This document shows, piece by piece, positions 19,652 to 31,973 of a stretch of 64,000 nucleotides of DNA (its first letter is position 1; the number at the start of each line of letters is the position of its first letter). Source of the stretch: Pyricularia pennisetigena. Taxonomy: Eukaryota > Ascomycota > Sordariomycetes > Magnaporthales > Pyriculariaceae. A program made the position numbers and the translations under genes. The notes beneath the pieces are model-generated. The model was not told the origin of the DNA. It saw only the letters and a list, made by a program, of their open reading frames with translations, and did not search any database. The DNA lies in NCBI RefSeq assembly GCF_004337985.1, contig NC_043743.1:488228-552227 (forward strand), written 5' to 3'.

Positions 19652-21389
19652 TCACCTGCGGTTCCTCGTCTTCTTAGGCTGGTCCCTGGTCGTCGTATCC
19701 TCTTCCTCCTCGTCCTGGCCCTTCTTAAGATCCTCGACAAGACCCCACTCTTCCTTATCGTACCAGTCCTCGCCGTCCGACATGTCCCGGTTCGCACCAC
19801 AGTGCGCCTCAGCCTTGGACCACTTCAGCACCTCCTTGCGCATGCGATCCGCTCGTAGCAGGCCCTCGTAAAGGTCCTTGGTGCCCCGACAGACCTCTTC
19901 CTGCTTCTGTACGTAGAGCTGCAACAGCCGACGAACCTCCTCAGCCTCGCCCTCCGGGAGTCCAGCATCTCGGTTCGGGTACGCTGAAGGGGGCGCCATG
20001 AAGTACGGATGTATGGCTTCCTCGTGGAGGCTGTCGACTATTGTGGAAGCCGCACGTGAGCCATTGATGGCAGCCTCCTTAGCCAGACCTGATTGCTGGT
20101 CGGCTTGAATGTCCAAATCCATCCCGTTCGCTTCTGATCCGTTTATTGCTTTCGCCAACCCACCCGACCCTGGCTTTCCATTTGCGCTGGGTTCCGCGGC
20201 GTCTGCAGCGCCAGTTGCTTCGTCTTCCCCGATCGTCTCGTCGGGGTCAAAATGCTCATCCTGGTTACCGCCCCCAGTCGTTTTATCCTCGGTTGATTTT
20301 TCATCTCCGCTGGCAGGTTTTGATGCCTTGCTACCATTGACTTCTGTCGATTTCTGCTTGGGGGACTCAATGTCTTCCATCGTCACGTCTGGGTCTTCCT
20401 CTTCTGCGGGGGTTTGGGTTTTCTTCCCTGCGCCAGGCGTCGACTCTTGTGCTTTGGGGTGCAATCCATTCACCTTCACTCCTGTACCATTGGTATGGGG
20501 CGAGGGCTCTCCGGTATTGTCTGCAGAGGCTCCATTCGGCCTAGGCTGATTGAACACTCCGTTGCCGTTCCGCATGCTGGTAAAGAGCTCTTCATCATTT
20601 GGACCCAGCATCATGACGCAAGAGGCCCAAGTATGGTCCCCGCAAAGGCGCGTCAACAGCGGTCGAACATTGGCCAATGCTTCCCGCTCTTTATGTAGGA
20701 GGCCCAAACCTTGCGTGGTAAGCTCGGTGAGTGCTGAAGATCGAAACGGGTGTGAGAGTGCCGGGTGGTTGGCTAGATCAGCGGCCGAAGTCAAGGGGGC
20801 AAGTATCTCTGCAAAGACACATCTGTCAGCTCAATCTGTGGGCCAGTGTATGCTATGCGAGACCTGTAGAGGCGCGTCGTACCATCTATGCGTATGCCCG
20901 AGTATGGGTCGTCCTCGGCAACCGCTGCTTGAACCTCGGCGATGCGCTCTTCATCGTCATCGCTATCGAGCTCATAACCCTCCTCATCAACGAGGGGCGG
21001 GTTTCGACTTATGATGGTTCGTTGATAGCCGGCATGTTCGACGGTCTGCAGCGTGTTTCCATGTTAGTCCAGGGTTTCTGAGGCTGTCGACTACACACCG
21101 AAGATTCGTACCTCTCTATAAGTTGCTGGTCCATTAGGCGGGCCCAACTGACCCTGGCGCACAAAGCGCGCGCGCCTCTTCAGTTTGCGCCCTCTGTTGG
21201 TTGAATGTTCTATGTAGTCGTCCGAGTCCGAGTCTTTTAGAATATAGACAGGATGCGAATGTTAGAAAGGTGTAGCTCTAAGAGGTTGCATTTGCACCAT
21301 AACATACCATAATCTTTTCTCTTCACGGCTTTTGACAGCGCTCTGAGTGTCTCGGCCCAGATGACCGAATCTCTGGCCGCCGCCGTCAT
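19652..21389 (-). CDS. RXT2: Rxt2-like subunit of the Rpd3L histone deacetylase complex
   Basis: Transcriptional regulator of the Rxt2 family, part of the large Rpd3/Sin3 deacetylase complex in the nucleus. Four exons: 21389-21308, 21233-21112, 21045-20883 and 20808-19652; 507 residues. The family signature sits at the N-terminus: NRGRKLKRRARFVRQGQLG followed by YQRTIISRNPPLVDEEGYEL and an acidic Asp/Glu run. The next exon continues with LAPLTSAADLANHPALSHPF and a helix ending HKEREALANVRPLLTRLCGD. The middle is a low-complexity Gly/Asn/Ser/Asp region, and a helical segment (AEEVRRLLQLYVQKQEEV) lies near residues 400-450. The C-terminus is acidic then basic. It is convergent with the upstream membrane-anchored gene (303 bp between stops) and divergent from the TRAPPC11 gene. 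Confidence 0.82.
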
Positions 21390-22642
21390 GTTGCCTCAAA
21401 GAGGGGATAAATAAGGTCTGTCGAACGGTGGTGGAGGTCGATGGGGGGATTAAAGAAGCAGTTGTTGTGCAAGTGCGCTAGATGGAAGATGTGTCGCAAA
21501 TAGTAAATGGTCGCGTCCTCGGGGGGGAATTGCCTGGATGTGCCAACAAGAGGCTCGTCTAGATGGGCAGCTTGCGTAGGTGAGGAGGTAGTTATTGGAG
21601 TTGGTCGCGTTGGAGAAAACTTCGGATCCGAGCAGAGTTGACCTTGTGGCTCGACATTGAGTTGTAGAAAGATAAATCAGTAAAGCAACACTTGAAGGGC
21701 TCTGGAGAAAGATGCAGTGTGGCAGAGAATCAAATATGTTGTGGTCTTTTTTTTCTGCCAGCAAACTGGGATGGGCAAGAAGCGGGAGAATTATGACCGC
21801 AACCCAGGCACACAAGCGTCTTCATCCAATGTCGGAGCACTTTCTGAGGCGGCATGACCCTTGCGCGGACTGAGAAACTATGACCCTAGTCGGCCCCATC
21901 CTGCAGCTGCCGAATCAAGCCAATCAATGACGCCAGATGATTTGAAAGAAGTGGGGAATCGCGGGCATACTGACTGGATGCGCGTTGTGTCCTCCGCCAA
22001 AAATCACAAGCCGACCGCGGAACCGATGCTGCCCCTCAACAAGCTGTCATCAGCATGGCAAGGTACCATAACCAACCTGCCCACTGCACAGCAATGAAGT
22101 TAGCAATGCATAAGGGGGACAGCGAAAGGCTTTGTTTTTCTTTCCTATAATAAACAGGCCTTGTACTATAGTAGACCTAAATTCTAAACAAGGTGTGAAA
22201 TTCGTACACGTTAAGTGCGCAATTGATGCGCATTTGACAATTACAGTATATCATTCACAAACAGTCCCGGGTAGCCCATCGTCCCACTACCCGTAGCGTA
22301 GCTCGAGTAAACCGATGGTAATTTGGTCAGCGACGGCGCTGAGCTTCCATCACTACCAGGAGCCCAAATTGCCTGCAATCCCAGCCTCCTCTGCAACCCA
22401 ACCATCAAATACACAAACAACATGATATTGCTTGCGTGAAGTCGAGATCTGTGTGAGTGACTAGAAATGCACTTCTCAAATGTGGAGTAATTTCAAGTTT
22501 AACCTAATCTCATGCTCTTTTGAATAATCCTCATAATCCAGGCGACCCAGACCTTGGCTGGCCTCTCCTGGCCACGCTCCTACCTTGAGAACCAAAAAAA
22601 AAAGGACACCCGACTCCCCAGTGGGAACCTGTATTCGCTGCA
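21390..22642. other. Divergent promoter region, RXT2 and TRAPPC11 genes
   Basis: About 1.25 kb between two divergent starts. Short frames on both strands show no conserved content. An A-run at about 22595-22604 lies some 40 bp before the TRAPPC11 start codon. Confidence 0.5.
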
Positions 22643-25600
22643 ATGGACGACTATCCAGCCTGCAGCCTGGACCACAACATTCCACATATCGTCCTGCTAG
22701 GCCTCTCGAGTGAATCCTCGCCCTCTCCGCTACCATCCGATCTCAAAGACCAAGCCGTTCTGATTCGATCCGGCGTCTCCCATCTCGAGACAAAACATGG
22801 CGCTGCCCTCCTCGATTACATTCTCAGTAGAGATGCCTCACATTTGCCGTGGAATGGGAAACATGCCAGCTACAGGTTTCGGGTCAGGTCTGCCGGGAAT
22901 TCGATACTACTGCCTCCACGCAAGGCCAGGTTACCAGATGGGATCGTTGATACGCAGCCTCCCGGGGTGTTGCATTCTCCATTCTCACCTCTGAGCCCTG
23001 CTTGTCCCCTTTATCCCGATGGAATACTCGATTCTAGCTGGCTGCTAAAGCAGCAGGAGCTCGTTCCGAGCGTTCTGTTGTGTTTTTACAACCTCACAGC
23101 TGACCCGACTCTGGCAACTTTGCACGACAACCAGATCAAGTCGGACATCAGCTCGATTCGCAATGGAATCTCACAACAAGGGTACAAGTTGCGGGTGGTG
23201 GCCGTCATTTTGAGCGATCTGCGGACGTCGTCGTTGGATGGGACACAGGAGCGGCTAGACAACATAAGAAAGGGTTGCCAACTCGACAACAAAACCTTCT
23301 TCTACATGCCATCGGCGTATTCCCCAGAGGAGGCGCGTAAACAGGCAGACGCCATGCTTACCGTTGTTTTTGGACATGCCGTGGAGTATTACCGTGATCT
23401 AGGGAGGCGTGCACGGAAAAAGAAAAGCCGCGGCGTCGTGCCTCGACCAACGGTGCCTCCAACCACTGGCACTTCGCAGACTACTTCCCTTCCAGGCTGG
23501 AACGTGAGGTACGATTTCAAATCGGCTGTTTTTGCAGAGTTCCGCCAGGAAATGGACCAGGCGCTGCGCTCTTTTGAGCAGGCTTACGAGACGCTGACCG
23601 GGCCAGAGGTCATGGAGATGATACCAAGTTGGACCGCCAGATGGAATGAGGCACGGCAAATTGCGGATATCATTGCGTTTCGCTGCCTGAGATGTATGCT
23701 GTGGAACGGTCAGACGACGGCGGCTGTACGGAGGTGGCAGACTCACCGCAGTCGAATTGGCGATCTGGTGAACCGCAGAGGCCGCGGCACAGAAAACTAC
23801 GGGTGGTCGGCCTGGGAAGCTCGATGGGCGACCATGATGGCACAGTTGATTGACAAGGTGAAATTTCCTGAATTATCCTCGTCGTCACCGCTGGTATATC
23901 TACAGCCTGAGAAGACTGCCATGGGGGAGCGTCTCCAGCCTTGGGAATTGCTTCATCACCCAGGATATTGGCACAGAGAGGCCTCACGCCACATGCGCCG
24001 AAGACGGGCACATGCCTTGGCCATCCCGGAGGAGGACAGAAAAGTCCTGGACCCAGCTTCCAGAAGGAAAACTACAGCCGGTGCCTTTTCTCACGACACC
24101 TACATGTGTCCGGAACCATCAGAAGAGTATCCTTTGGAACCAAAGAATGGCGGTGTTAACCACACCAAGCTTATTGTGCAGTGTCTGGACGCAGCAAAGG
24201 AAGAATTTGGAAAGCGAGGGCAGGCAAGGTTATATGCAGAACTGTCACTGGAGATGACAAGAGAACTTATCTCTGTACAGCAGTGGAAAGCCGCTCTGCG
24301 CCTTCTGAAACCAATATGGTCCGAGATGTTGTTCAGAAAAGACGGCTGGGTTGATATCAGCGAGGAGCTGGCGTGGCTGGTTCGTGCGGCCGCTCAGAAA
24401 CAAGAAGATGCCGAACTGCTCATCTCAGTTGACTGGGAGCTACTCAACCGCAAGTATACGCCACGAAAGAACTGGCATTACGATCTTTCCAAATCGTTGG
24501 AGGGTCTCTCTCTAGATGAGAAGCCGTCAGTTGTGATTTCTGACGACTCAAGCCTACCACTGCTCGCAACCTCGTTCATATTTCGCAACGAAGAAGGCAA
24601 CGCTGGCCGCGCATGCCTAGCTCAGCTTTCGATAAAGTCCAACGCGGCTTCAATGTCTGCGCCCTTCGTTTTGAGCAGCCTACAGATCGTCTTTGATGGT
24701 AGCATCAAGACGGTGCAGCTTAAGCACGACGCAGGCCAAGAAACAAAGACGCAGAATGGCAACGTAAAGATAGCAACGGTGACTCTCCGCGAAGAGACCA
24801 TGCAGTCGAGCGACCCGGAAACTGGAGCCTCGGCCAATATTTCCTTGCTGGTCGGCAACTGTGACCTCACTCTACTTCCAGGGCACACCATGGTATATGA
24901 AATGGGTGTGATCCTGCGAGAACCTGGCGAAGCCAAGGCTGCTTCCACTACCTTGTCCTTGTCGACCGAGACGTTCGGCCTTGACTGTATAGTTCGGCAT
25001 AGAGACTCTGGTGTTGCTGGCTTATGGTATTCTCAGGACGGGAAGCCAAGAAAAATTCACCGAGTGAATTCTCACATGGTTCGCATTCTGCCGCGCCCAC
25101 CAAACGTCGAGATCAAGCTGAACAATATCATGGACCAGTATTACACAAATGAGGCAATAGAGTTGGAGTTCGAGATTATCAATGCCGAGGATGCCGACGC
25201 ACAGCTCGACGTTGGAGTTGTCATTGCCGGACAGGAGCCACCGGCTTTTAGGGTCACAGCAGGCGACGATATTGATGTCTCTGCTGCGGACATCAATGCC
25301 GCAGACGAGTCACGACAAACGACGGCTCCTCTAGGTCTTGTCCCAACCACTGGCATTGTCAAAGGCGTTATCCATATTGATCCTATGGACTTTTCCACGA
25401 CCTACGAGCTGGTTATTTCAGCTTCGTATAGTCTGGTCACCGATCCGGATACTCCAGTGGTACAGACCATGGACTTCAGACTCGAACTTGTCAACCCTTT
25501 CGAAGCCAACTATGATTTGTTGCCTCGCCTCCACCCAGACCCCTGGCCAAGCATTTTCGATCACGAGGGCGTCCAAGCCTTGTTTGTCGACGATGACACT

Positions 25601-26359
25601 TACCGTGCTCAACCTCGCGGCTTATGTCAAACGTGGTGCCTGGTCACTCGCTACGCATCTTTTGCGGCCGAGGACCTGAGAGTGGTGGGTGTGGCCGTCT
25701 CGATATCGCGTGGTCCGGATGTTCATACTCGTATCTCTGAAGCCAACGAGTTTCCCAGTGAAGGGCTGCTGGTCAAACCCAAGACCATCGAAGAGGCCAA
25801 GTTTGACATTACGGCGCAACGGTACAGCCTTGATGAGCGGGACCCACTGAGCCTAGATGTTAGCTTCATGATTAGCTGGCGGCGTCCATCTGACTCGGAT
25901 GATCGCGTAAATACGACTAAGCTCCCGGTCCCGCGATTGGGCATCTTTGGAGCCGAACCTCGCGTCCTCGCAACCGTGGCATACCCGACGATGGAGAGCA
26001 CGGGCGACGTGGTGCAGCTCGACATTGTGATTGAAAACGCGTCGAATCACTTCCTGACGTTTGGCCTCAACATGGAGCCAAGTGAGCAGTTTGCCTTTTC
26101 AGGCCCCAAGCTGGTTACGATGCACCTGTTGCCCGTCTCGAGGCGCAAGGTGACTTGGCGGCTGCTGCCACTAGTCCGTGGCGTCTGGGTAAGGCCCAAC
26201 CTCACGGTCAGGGACAAGTACTTCCAGAAGCTGCTGAGGGTCATTCCTACCGCTGGGATGAAGCTTGACAAGGAGGGATTTTCGATCTGGATCCCACCTT
26301 TGGTGGGACAGGAGGAGCAAAAAGCAGAGGTTGCAGGGGGTGGGAGCGAAGAAGGCTGA
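22643..26359 (+). CDS. TRAPP complex subunit 11-like (Foie-gras domain) protein
   Basis: Trafficking protein of the TRAPPC11/Foie-gras family, a large subunit of metazoan and filamentous-fungal TRAPP complexes acting at the Golgi. Single exon, 1238 residues, close to the usual length. The N-terminal third contains LLCFYNLTADPTLATLHDNQ and KLRVVAVILSDLRTS, then ARKQADAMLTVVFGHAVEYY. The Foie-gras region follows at about 285-620 (YDFKSAVFAEFRQEMDQALR, EARQIADIIAFRCLRCMLWN, LLHHPGYWHREASRHMRRRR, RELISVQQWKAALRLLKPIW). The C-terminal half is beta-rich, matching the Gryzun region, and ends with HLLPVSRRKVTWRLLPLVRG. No Walker or catalytic motif is expected. Baker's yeast lacks this subunit, so no yeast symbol is given. 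An AATAAA lies about 100 nt past the stop (26457). Confidence 0.9.
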   Translation: MDDYPACSLDHNIPHIVLLGLSSESSPSPLPSDLKDQAVLIRSGVSHLETKHGAALLDYILSRDASHLPWNGKHASYRFRVRSAGNSILLPPRKARLPDGIVDTQPPGVLHSPFSPLSPACPLYPDGILDSSWLLKQQELVPSVLLCFYNLTADPTLATLHDNQIKSDISSIRNGISQQGYKLRVVAVILSDLRTSSLDGTQERLDNIRKGCQLDNKTFFYMPSAYSPEEARKQADAMLTVVFGHAVEYYRDLGRRARKKKSRGVVPRPTVPPTTGTSQTTSLPGWNVRYDFKSAVFAEFRQEMDQALRSFEQAYETLTGPEVMEMIPSWTARWNEARQIADIIAFRCLRCMLWNGQTTAAVRRWQTHRSRIGDLVNRRGRGTENYGWSAWEARWATMMAQLIDKVKFPELSSSSPLVYLQPEKTAMGERLQPWELLHHPGYWHREASRHMRRRRAHALAIPEEDRKVLDPASRRKTTAGAFSHDTYMCPEPSEEYPLEPKNGGVNHTKLIVQCLDAAKEEFGKRGQARLYAELSLEMTRELISVQQWKAALRLLKPIWSEMLFRKDGWVDISEELAWLVRAAAQKQEDAELLISVDWELLNRKYTPRKNWHYDLSKSLEGLSLDEKPSVVISDDSSLPLLATSFIFRNEEGNAGRACLAQLSIKSNAASMSAPFVLSSLQIVFDGSIKTVQLKHDAGQETKTQNGNVKIATVTLREETMQSSDPETGASANISLLVGNCDLTLLPGHTMVYEMGVILREPGEAKAASTTLSLSTETFGLDCIVRHRDSGVAGLWYSQDGKPRKIHRVNSHMVRILPRPPNVEIKLNNIMDQYYTNEAIELEFEIINAEDADAQLDVGVVIAGQEPPAFRVTAGDDIDVSAADINAADESRQTTAPLGLVPTTGIVKGVIHIDPMDFSTTYELVISASYSLVTDPDTPVVQTMDFRLELVNPFEANYDLLPRLHPDPWPSIFDHEGVQALFVDDDTYRAQPRGLCQTWCLVTRYASFAAEDLRVVGVAVSISRGPDVHTRISEANEFPSEGLLVKPKTIEEAKFDITAQRYSLDERDPLSLDVSFMISWRRPSDSDDRVNTTKLPVPRLGIFGAEPRVLATVAYPTMESTGDVVQLDIVIENASNHFLTFGLNMEPSEQFAFSGPKLVTMHLLPVSRRKVTWRLLPLVRGVWVRPNLTVRDKYFQKLLRVIPTAGMKLDKEGFSIWIPPLVGQEEQKAEVAGGGSEEG

Positions 26360-26558
26360 TCCTTGATTGGATTTGTGATGGCGAAAGAAAGACACGAAAA
26401 TGATGTGTGATGACATGGCCGTGAGCGAATCTGTTCTGAGATATCCAAGATCAGCTAATAAACATGTTCGGCGCCAAAAAGGGCGCCCCGCAAATCGTGT
26501 TTATCCCTTCTATATACGAGCGTTATTTGAAAGCCTGAAAGCGTACTTTCTCTTGTCC

Positions 26559-27970
26559 CTACAACTTTGGTTTCCCAGGCTTAGGTATCAACGACTTGAG
26601 CTGCTCATTCATGGTCCACTTTTCCGGACCAGGCTTGCGCCACCACGGCTCGAGCTCCTTCAACTCCTCCCTCCTCCAGCGTTCGATCTCGGGCCCGATC
26701 CACGCCGCAGCCTGCTCGGCGCAGACGCCCGGCCTGTCCATGGCGACCAGGTGGCCGACGTCCTCGAGAACATACTCGGCCACCTTCCCGGCCGCGGCGC
26801 CACCGCTCCCGCCCAGCCCGACGCCCGTCCTGGCCAGCTTGTCGCGCCGCAACTCGGGCGTGCTGACGTCGCTCGTGCCGCCAAACACGTACAGCAGGCT
26901 GGGGGCGACGTGCGGCAGCATGTGGTAGATGCGAGCGCTGCCGGGCTGGTAGAACGGGCCCTGGTCGGCGTCGCCGCGCCTCTCGAGCGGCAGATCGCGC
27001 AGCCTCGACTCGTCCATCACCAACGTCGTCCCGTCCTCCGACAGCCGCTGCGCCTTGGTGCGGAAGTAGCTGAAGCACTCCTGGTGCTTGGTGGTGGTCA
27101 GCGTGACGGAGCCGGCGGGCGCGTCTGGGTGCACGAGGGTGGGACAGTCGCGCAGGCCGTGCCGCACCCAGGCGTCCAGCACGCGCGGGTCCCAGGCGCG
27201 GTAGAAGGGGCTCTTGGCGAAGGAGGCGGCGGCGGCGGCGCGAGAGGGCCAGACGTCGCGCCGGGTTGCGGAGAGTATCATGGGCGCGAGGAGACCCGAC
27301 GCGCTGCTGAAGACGGCGATGACGGGGTCGAGGAGAACGATGGTCTGCAGCAGGCGCGGGTGAAGCAGAGACAGCCCTGTGATGATGGCGCCGCCGAAGG
27401 AGTGGCCGATGCCGACCAAGGGTCGGGGCATGGAGTCCCGAAAGTGGTTCACCATGTGGAGGAGGTCGCGCTCGGCGTCGGCCCAGGATGCTGGTGATAT
27501 TTCAGTTTTTTTTCTGGCTCATTTACTTGGTTTGAATCCGAAAACGGATCTTTCGGGAAAACTTACGGTCATTGCCGAGCTTGCCCTCGTTCAGGACGCC
27601 GCTCTGGCCTTGCCATGCTACGTCAGTTATCCATATCGAGCGGATCTTGAAGCCATGGGCTGTGGATTTTGCAACGAGGTCCTCCCATAGCGCCTCATAG
27701 AGTTCCTGAGTGTCTATTAGTGCCTTTTTTCAGACCTGCTATTTCTGCCGAAATATATCTCAAGAGCCAGGCACTCACCTTTGGAAAGCCGTTGGCATGA
27801 GCACCAATGATGGTAACGTCCCCCGGTTGCGGGTTAGGGTTGTTCTTGGGGATGTACTGTTTCACTGCAACTTGCAGAACATCTTCCTGAGAGTTTGCTG
27901 TCGCTCGCGGGTATTCCCTAATATGTTGAGCTTCTATAACATGTTCTTTGATATGAAATGAGGAAGCCAT
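26559..27970 (-). CDS. Alpha/beta hydrolase, Lpx1/AKT2-like, probable peroxisomal
   Basis: Serine hydrolase of the fungal family that includes yeast peroxisomal lipase Lpx1 and the AKT2-type hydrolases. Three exons: 27970-27779, 27705-27567 and 27490-26559; 420 residues. Exon 1 ends GDVTIIGAHANGFPK, the oxyanion-side strand; exon 2 continues ELYEALWEDLVAKS and SIWITDVAWQGQSG; exon 3 holds the nucleophile elbow GIGHSFGG and a late histidine in VLEDVGHLVAMDRPG. The last residues are KPKL; PKL fits the relaxed PTS1 consensus, so peroxisomal import is likely but inferred. Substrate unknown. Members near biosynthetic genes can act in secondary metabolism, but no such cluster is seen here. Convergent with the TRAPPC11 gene (200 bp) and divergent from the BRCT gene. 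Confidence 0.87.
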
Positions 27971-28791
27971 AATCGCTGACGGGAATCGGTTCGTCTCTTT
28001 ATCTTTGTGCCAACTGGAAATGCGTAAACCTTGACGCTTTCCAGGAGAGTAAACCAGACCGAGGCAAACTGTCTGTTGCAGCTCTGTAATTACTGCGAAA
28101 TGCTGAGGGGAATTTAAAGGTGTCTAAGCGGCGAATAGACAACGACCAGATTTCGGGATCAAGACAAACCAAGTGTGCAGAAAATAAAAATAATGTGATC
28201 TTTTATGTTAGAGTTGCATATAGTCAAGCAACGTCAGAAAGACAGCGACCGCGAACTGTTGTATTATGCCATTTCATTTCTACATGCTGGAGGATTGGAC
28301 CTCGGCCGGCAGTTGTAACTGCCTAGGCGCCTCTGGGTTAAAGCTTGGCCTCAACTGGAGTCAGATTGGAGCCGGGGAGACCTGCTCACTGCAAATTGGG
28401 AAAAATTGGAGACTTGATCATGTGACCTTCGTGGGGCCTTCGCGCGTCCAGCATATATCCTGGAAGCTGTTTAATTGTTTTTCTACACGTCCAACCGCGT
28501 CTTGTCCCGCACCGCGATCCGCGCTGTCGTTCAGCCAAATTAACCCTCTACAGCCTTGTTTCTTTTCTTCGTCTTGCTGCTTTGGTTATCTCGTTACAGG
28601 GCGCCATTCACTACCTGCGATGCGATAATACGAACAACCGAGGACCTCATTCGAACAAAGAAACCTTGCCCATATCATCTGGCTAGTCGCCCATTGAAAG
28701 GGCTCCCGCTGCAGTGTAGATAATTTATCAGACGCAATCTGTGATTACCGCTCTGGAAGTCGCCTCGTCTGGCCGGCTTCCATCCCAAAAG

Positions 28792-31532
28792 ATGACCGAA
28801 TCGGAAGCTCTCCTCTTTTCGGGCTGCCGAATAGCCTTTGTGCCTAGTAGTTCGCTGAAGCCTTCTACAATAGCGGATGTACGCGAGCCTCCTCCAAAGC
28901 ACACGTCTCGACCCCGGCCTATGTCCGCCCGCACTACTAACCATTCTGTTAATAGGCCACCAAGATGGTTCTTAGGAATGGCGGCGAGGTCCTCGAGCCT
29001 GAAGCCAATGGCAAACTCGCTGTTCATGAAGCCACGCATATTGTATCCAATACTATCGATTTCGAAGAGTATACCGCCGCCGGAGAGTGTTTAGTACCTG
29101 TTGTCACCTGCAACTGGATCACCAACAGCTTAATGAAGCGCAAGCTCGCCGCCCTCCGCCCGCATTCGCCCGATCCCCGGCTGATATTTCACGCCGTCAA
29201 TGTCACCTGCGCCGACCTCCCTCCGACGGACAAGGAATCCATCATCGGTGCAACCATCGCCCTTGGGGGTACCGAGTCAAAGGATCTCACCAGACAAACC
29301 ACACATATTTGCGCGCTATCTTATGACCACCCCAAGGTTGCCTTGGCCGTGTCCAAGGGCCTGAAGTGCAAGGTTGTGCTGCCTCACTGGTAAGCTTCCC
29401 ACTTACTTCTAAACCTATTTCTGCCAAGGCATACTTACGAACTGGCCCTATTCAGGTTCGACGACTGCTTCAAACTCGGGAAAAGAATCGATGAGGGACC
29501 TTATGAGCTGCCGGACCCTGATATTCTAAAAACAGGCGAACACATGAACGATGTTGCTGTACCATCTAGTCAACATCTTGAAGGAGCCACCACAACAATG
29601 CCAACAACCGCCCCAGAAAACACCAAGTCACGACCTGCATCCGTCTTCAACCACAGGACAATTAAGTTGTCAGAAGACCTTCCCCTGAACGAGAGATTTT
29701 TGGCTATCATCCGTGCCCATATCAACAAGGGAGGTGGCAAGATCACAGATGACGTGGAGGAGTGCGACATTTATATCTGTCACTACCGGGAGGGCCGTGA
29801 TTACATTCGCGCCGCACAAAAGAAGAAACATGTGGGTAACATTGCATGGCTGTTGTATCTCGTCACTCATGATGAGTGGACGTCACCATTGCGGCGACTG
29901 CTGCACTATCCGGTGCCGCGGGGTGGTATTCCCGGGTTTGAGGGCAGCAGGATTACCGTTTCCAACTATGGCGGCGAGGCGCGGACATACCTGGAAAACT
30001 TGATCAGGGCTTGCGGTGCCGAGTTCACCAAGACGATGAAACAGGACAACACTCATCTGATCACGGCCCGCGACTCGAGCGAGAAGTGCGCGGCCGCCCT
30101 AGACTGGGACGTGACTATGGTCAACCACCTATGGATCGAGGAAAGCTACGCCAAATGCGAGATGCAGCACGCAAGCAATAACAAAAAGTATACAACCTTT
30201 CCACAACGGACAAACCTCTCCGAAGTTATCGGCCAGACCTCCTTAGACGAGGCCATACTCCGGGAGATCTACTACCCCGGAGGCGAGGACGTAGCGTCAG
30301 ATGCGGGCTCGGATACAGCATCAGAACACAACGACGATGAGGAAGCGGAAGAACAGGGTCCTGAAGCTGCTGCCGTGCCGGTGGCTGCGAAGGCTGTGAC
30401 CCAGGGGAAGAAGTCACCTCTTCGTAAGGCCGACGACAGCCACAGAGCAGCGCTCACCACGCCGGCACGCTCAACCCGGAACGCAGGATCTGGAAAGGAG
30501 AATGTCACACCGGCGTCACGGCCCAGCACCAGCAGGAGCGCAAAGAGCACGGCCCTGAACAAGCTTCATGTCCTGGCACCGGATATTGCATTGTATGAAA
30601 AGGAGAAGAAGCGAATGAGCAATGGGCCCTTTGGTGGCAAGCGTGCCGCTTCGGAGCTCGAGAAGCAGCAAGCGGAGGCTGCCGAGAAACAAAAAGAGAA
30701 AAAGGAGGCAGCACAAGACGACGAGGACGGTGAACGTCCGGCAAAGAGGCAGAGGTCGTCGCGGCCACCGGTTCAATATCGGATTTGCCTCACGGGCTGG
30801 AAGAGGTGGCTCGCACCCGATGTGAAGAGTGTCTCACAAGAGGAAAAAGAGAGGGTAAGTTAGCATGCGGAAGGTTTGGTTTCGTCATGATGTTAGATGC
30901 TGCCTAGATGCTAACCATGTCCGCAGCGAAAATTGCGCCAAATGGGTATCAATATCGTACAAGAAGGACAGCCTTGCGACTACCTGGCGGCGCCGCGCGT
31001 TGTCCGCACCCAGAAATTTTTGACCACACTGGCACGGGGACCAGAGCTTATAAGAGACCAATTCTTGGTAGACGCCCTGGAAAGCGGAGAGCTGCCAAAT
31101 GTTAAAGATTATCCACTCGAGGACACCAACTACCCGGACATCCAGAAGTCGGTCGCGCGGGCACGACAGAACAAGGGGAAGCTGCTGCGATCGGTGCCAA
31201 TATACTGCACGGCCGAGGTGCCTCATGGACCTAATGCGTTCAAGGCGATCGCCGAGGCCAACGGGGCAATCTTTAAAATCTACCGGGCTCGCAGCGGGGT
31301 AACGATCCGGCCGACGACGGCCGAGGAAGACGGAGGGGCGCCACCCGACCCTGTTTACCTCCTCAGCGGAGATACAGCAGCAGAGAAGCTACTGTGGCCC
31401 AAGTTTGAGCACATGGCGCGCGAAGGGCACATGGAGCCTAGAATAGTGGATCCGGATTGGTTGCTCGACGTGGCGATGAGGCAGAGGCTAGATTTTGACG
31501 AGAAGTTTATGGTGAGGCTGAGGGACCAGTAA
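28792..31532 (+). CDS. Multi-BRCT DNA-damage scaffold, Rtt107/Brc1-like
   Basis: Tandem-BRCT protein of the Rtt107 (budding yeast) / Brc1 (fission yeast) type, which binds gamma-H2A and recruits repair factors to stalled forks. Four exons: 28792-28878, 28956-29389, 29456-30854 and 30927-31532; 841 residues. Exons 1-2 give the first BRCT (LFSGCRIAFVPSS, ATHIVSNTIDFEEY, VPVVTCNWITNSL); the second begins IFHAVNVTCADLP and ends VVLPHWFDDCFKLGKRI across intron 2. A third and fourth BRCT lie at about 225-430 (RTIKLSEDLPLNERFLAIIR, ITVSNYGGEARTYLENLIRA, VTMVNHLWIEESYAKCEM). An acidic, Ser/Thr-rich linker with basic KRQR patch follows, then the C-terminal pair (QYRICLTGWKRWL, RIVDPDWLLDVAMRQ). The six-BRCT layout fits Rtt107/Brc1 better than Dpb11. 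Confidence 0.87.
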
Positions 31533-31973
31533 AACAGAGCAAGTTCCCTTTCGAGGTTTCGTCTTACTGTACTTTTTTTTTTCCCCTGGCTTGATTGCCT
31601 TGTCGAATCTTGATGACCATCATGAGGGATGTTTATATTAGTGTACTTGTTTGGGAGCGTTGGATGGCGTTTGGTAGATGGGATGTCCAGGCGCTCTGTT
31701 TATAACGGGTTAAGCTTTCCCGGGGTTGCTGTAGTCGCTTAGTTTCGAAGACCTATAATCTGACTTGTAATTTAATGGCAAGTCATAGAAGATGACGGAC
31801 GTTTTTTTGGTAGGCCCTTCGTTGTGCCACATTCAGCCATGAAGGCCATGTGCGATGTCTGTCGTGTTTGCTTCGGAAGGGGGAAGAGAGTGAGAAGAAG
31901 AAGAAGAAGAAAAAGGCAAAAATAATGAAAGTATAAATAAAAAATAAAGACAACAAGCCCCAGACACGACTCC

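Noticed and set aside
26400..27497. 365-codon plus-strand frame opposite the Lpx1/AKT2-like hydrolase
   Set aside because: Antisense shadow of high-GC coding sequence; composition is Gly/Ala/Val/Arg repeats with no domain.
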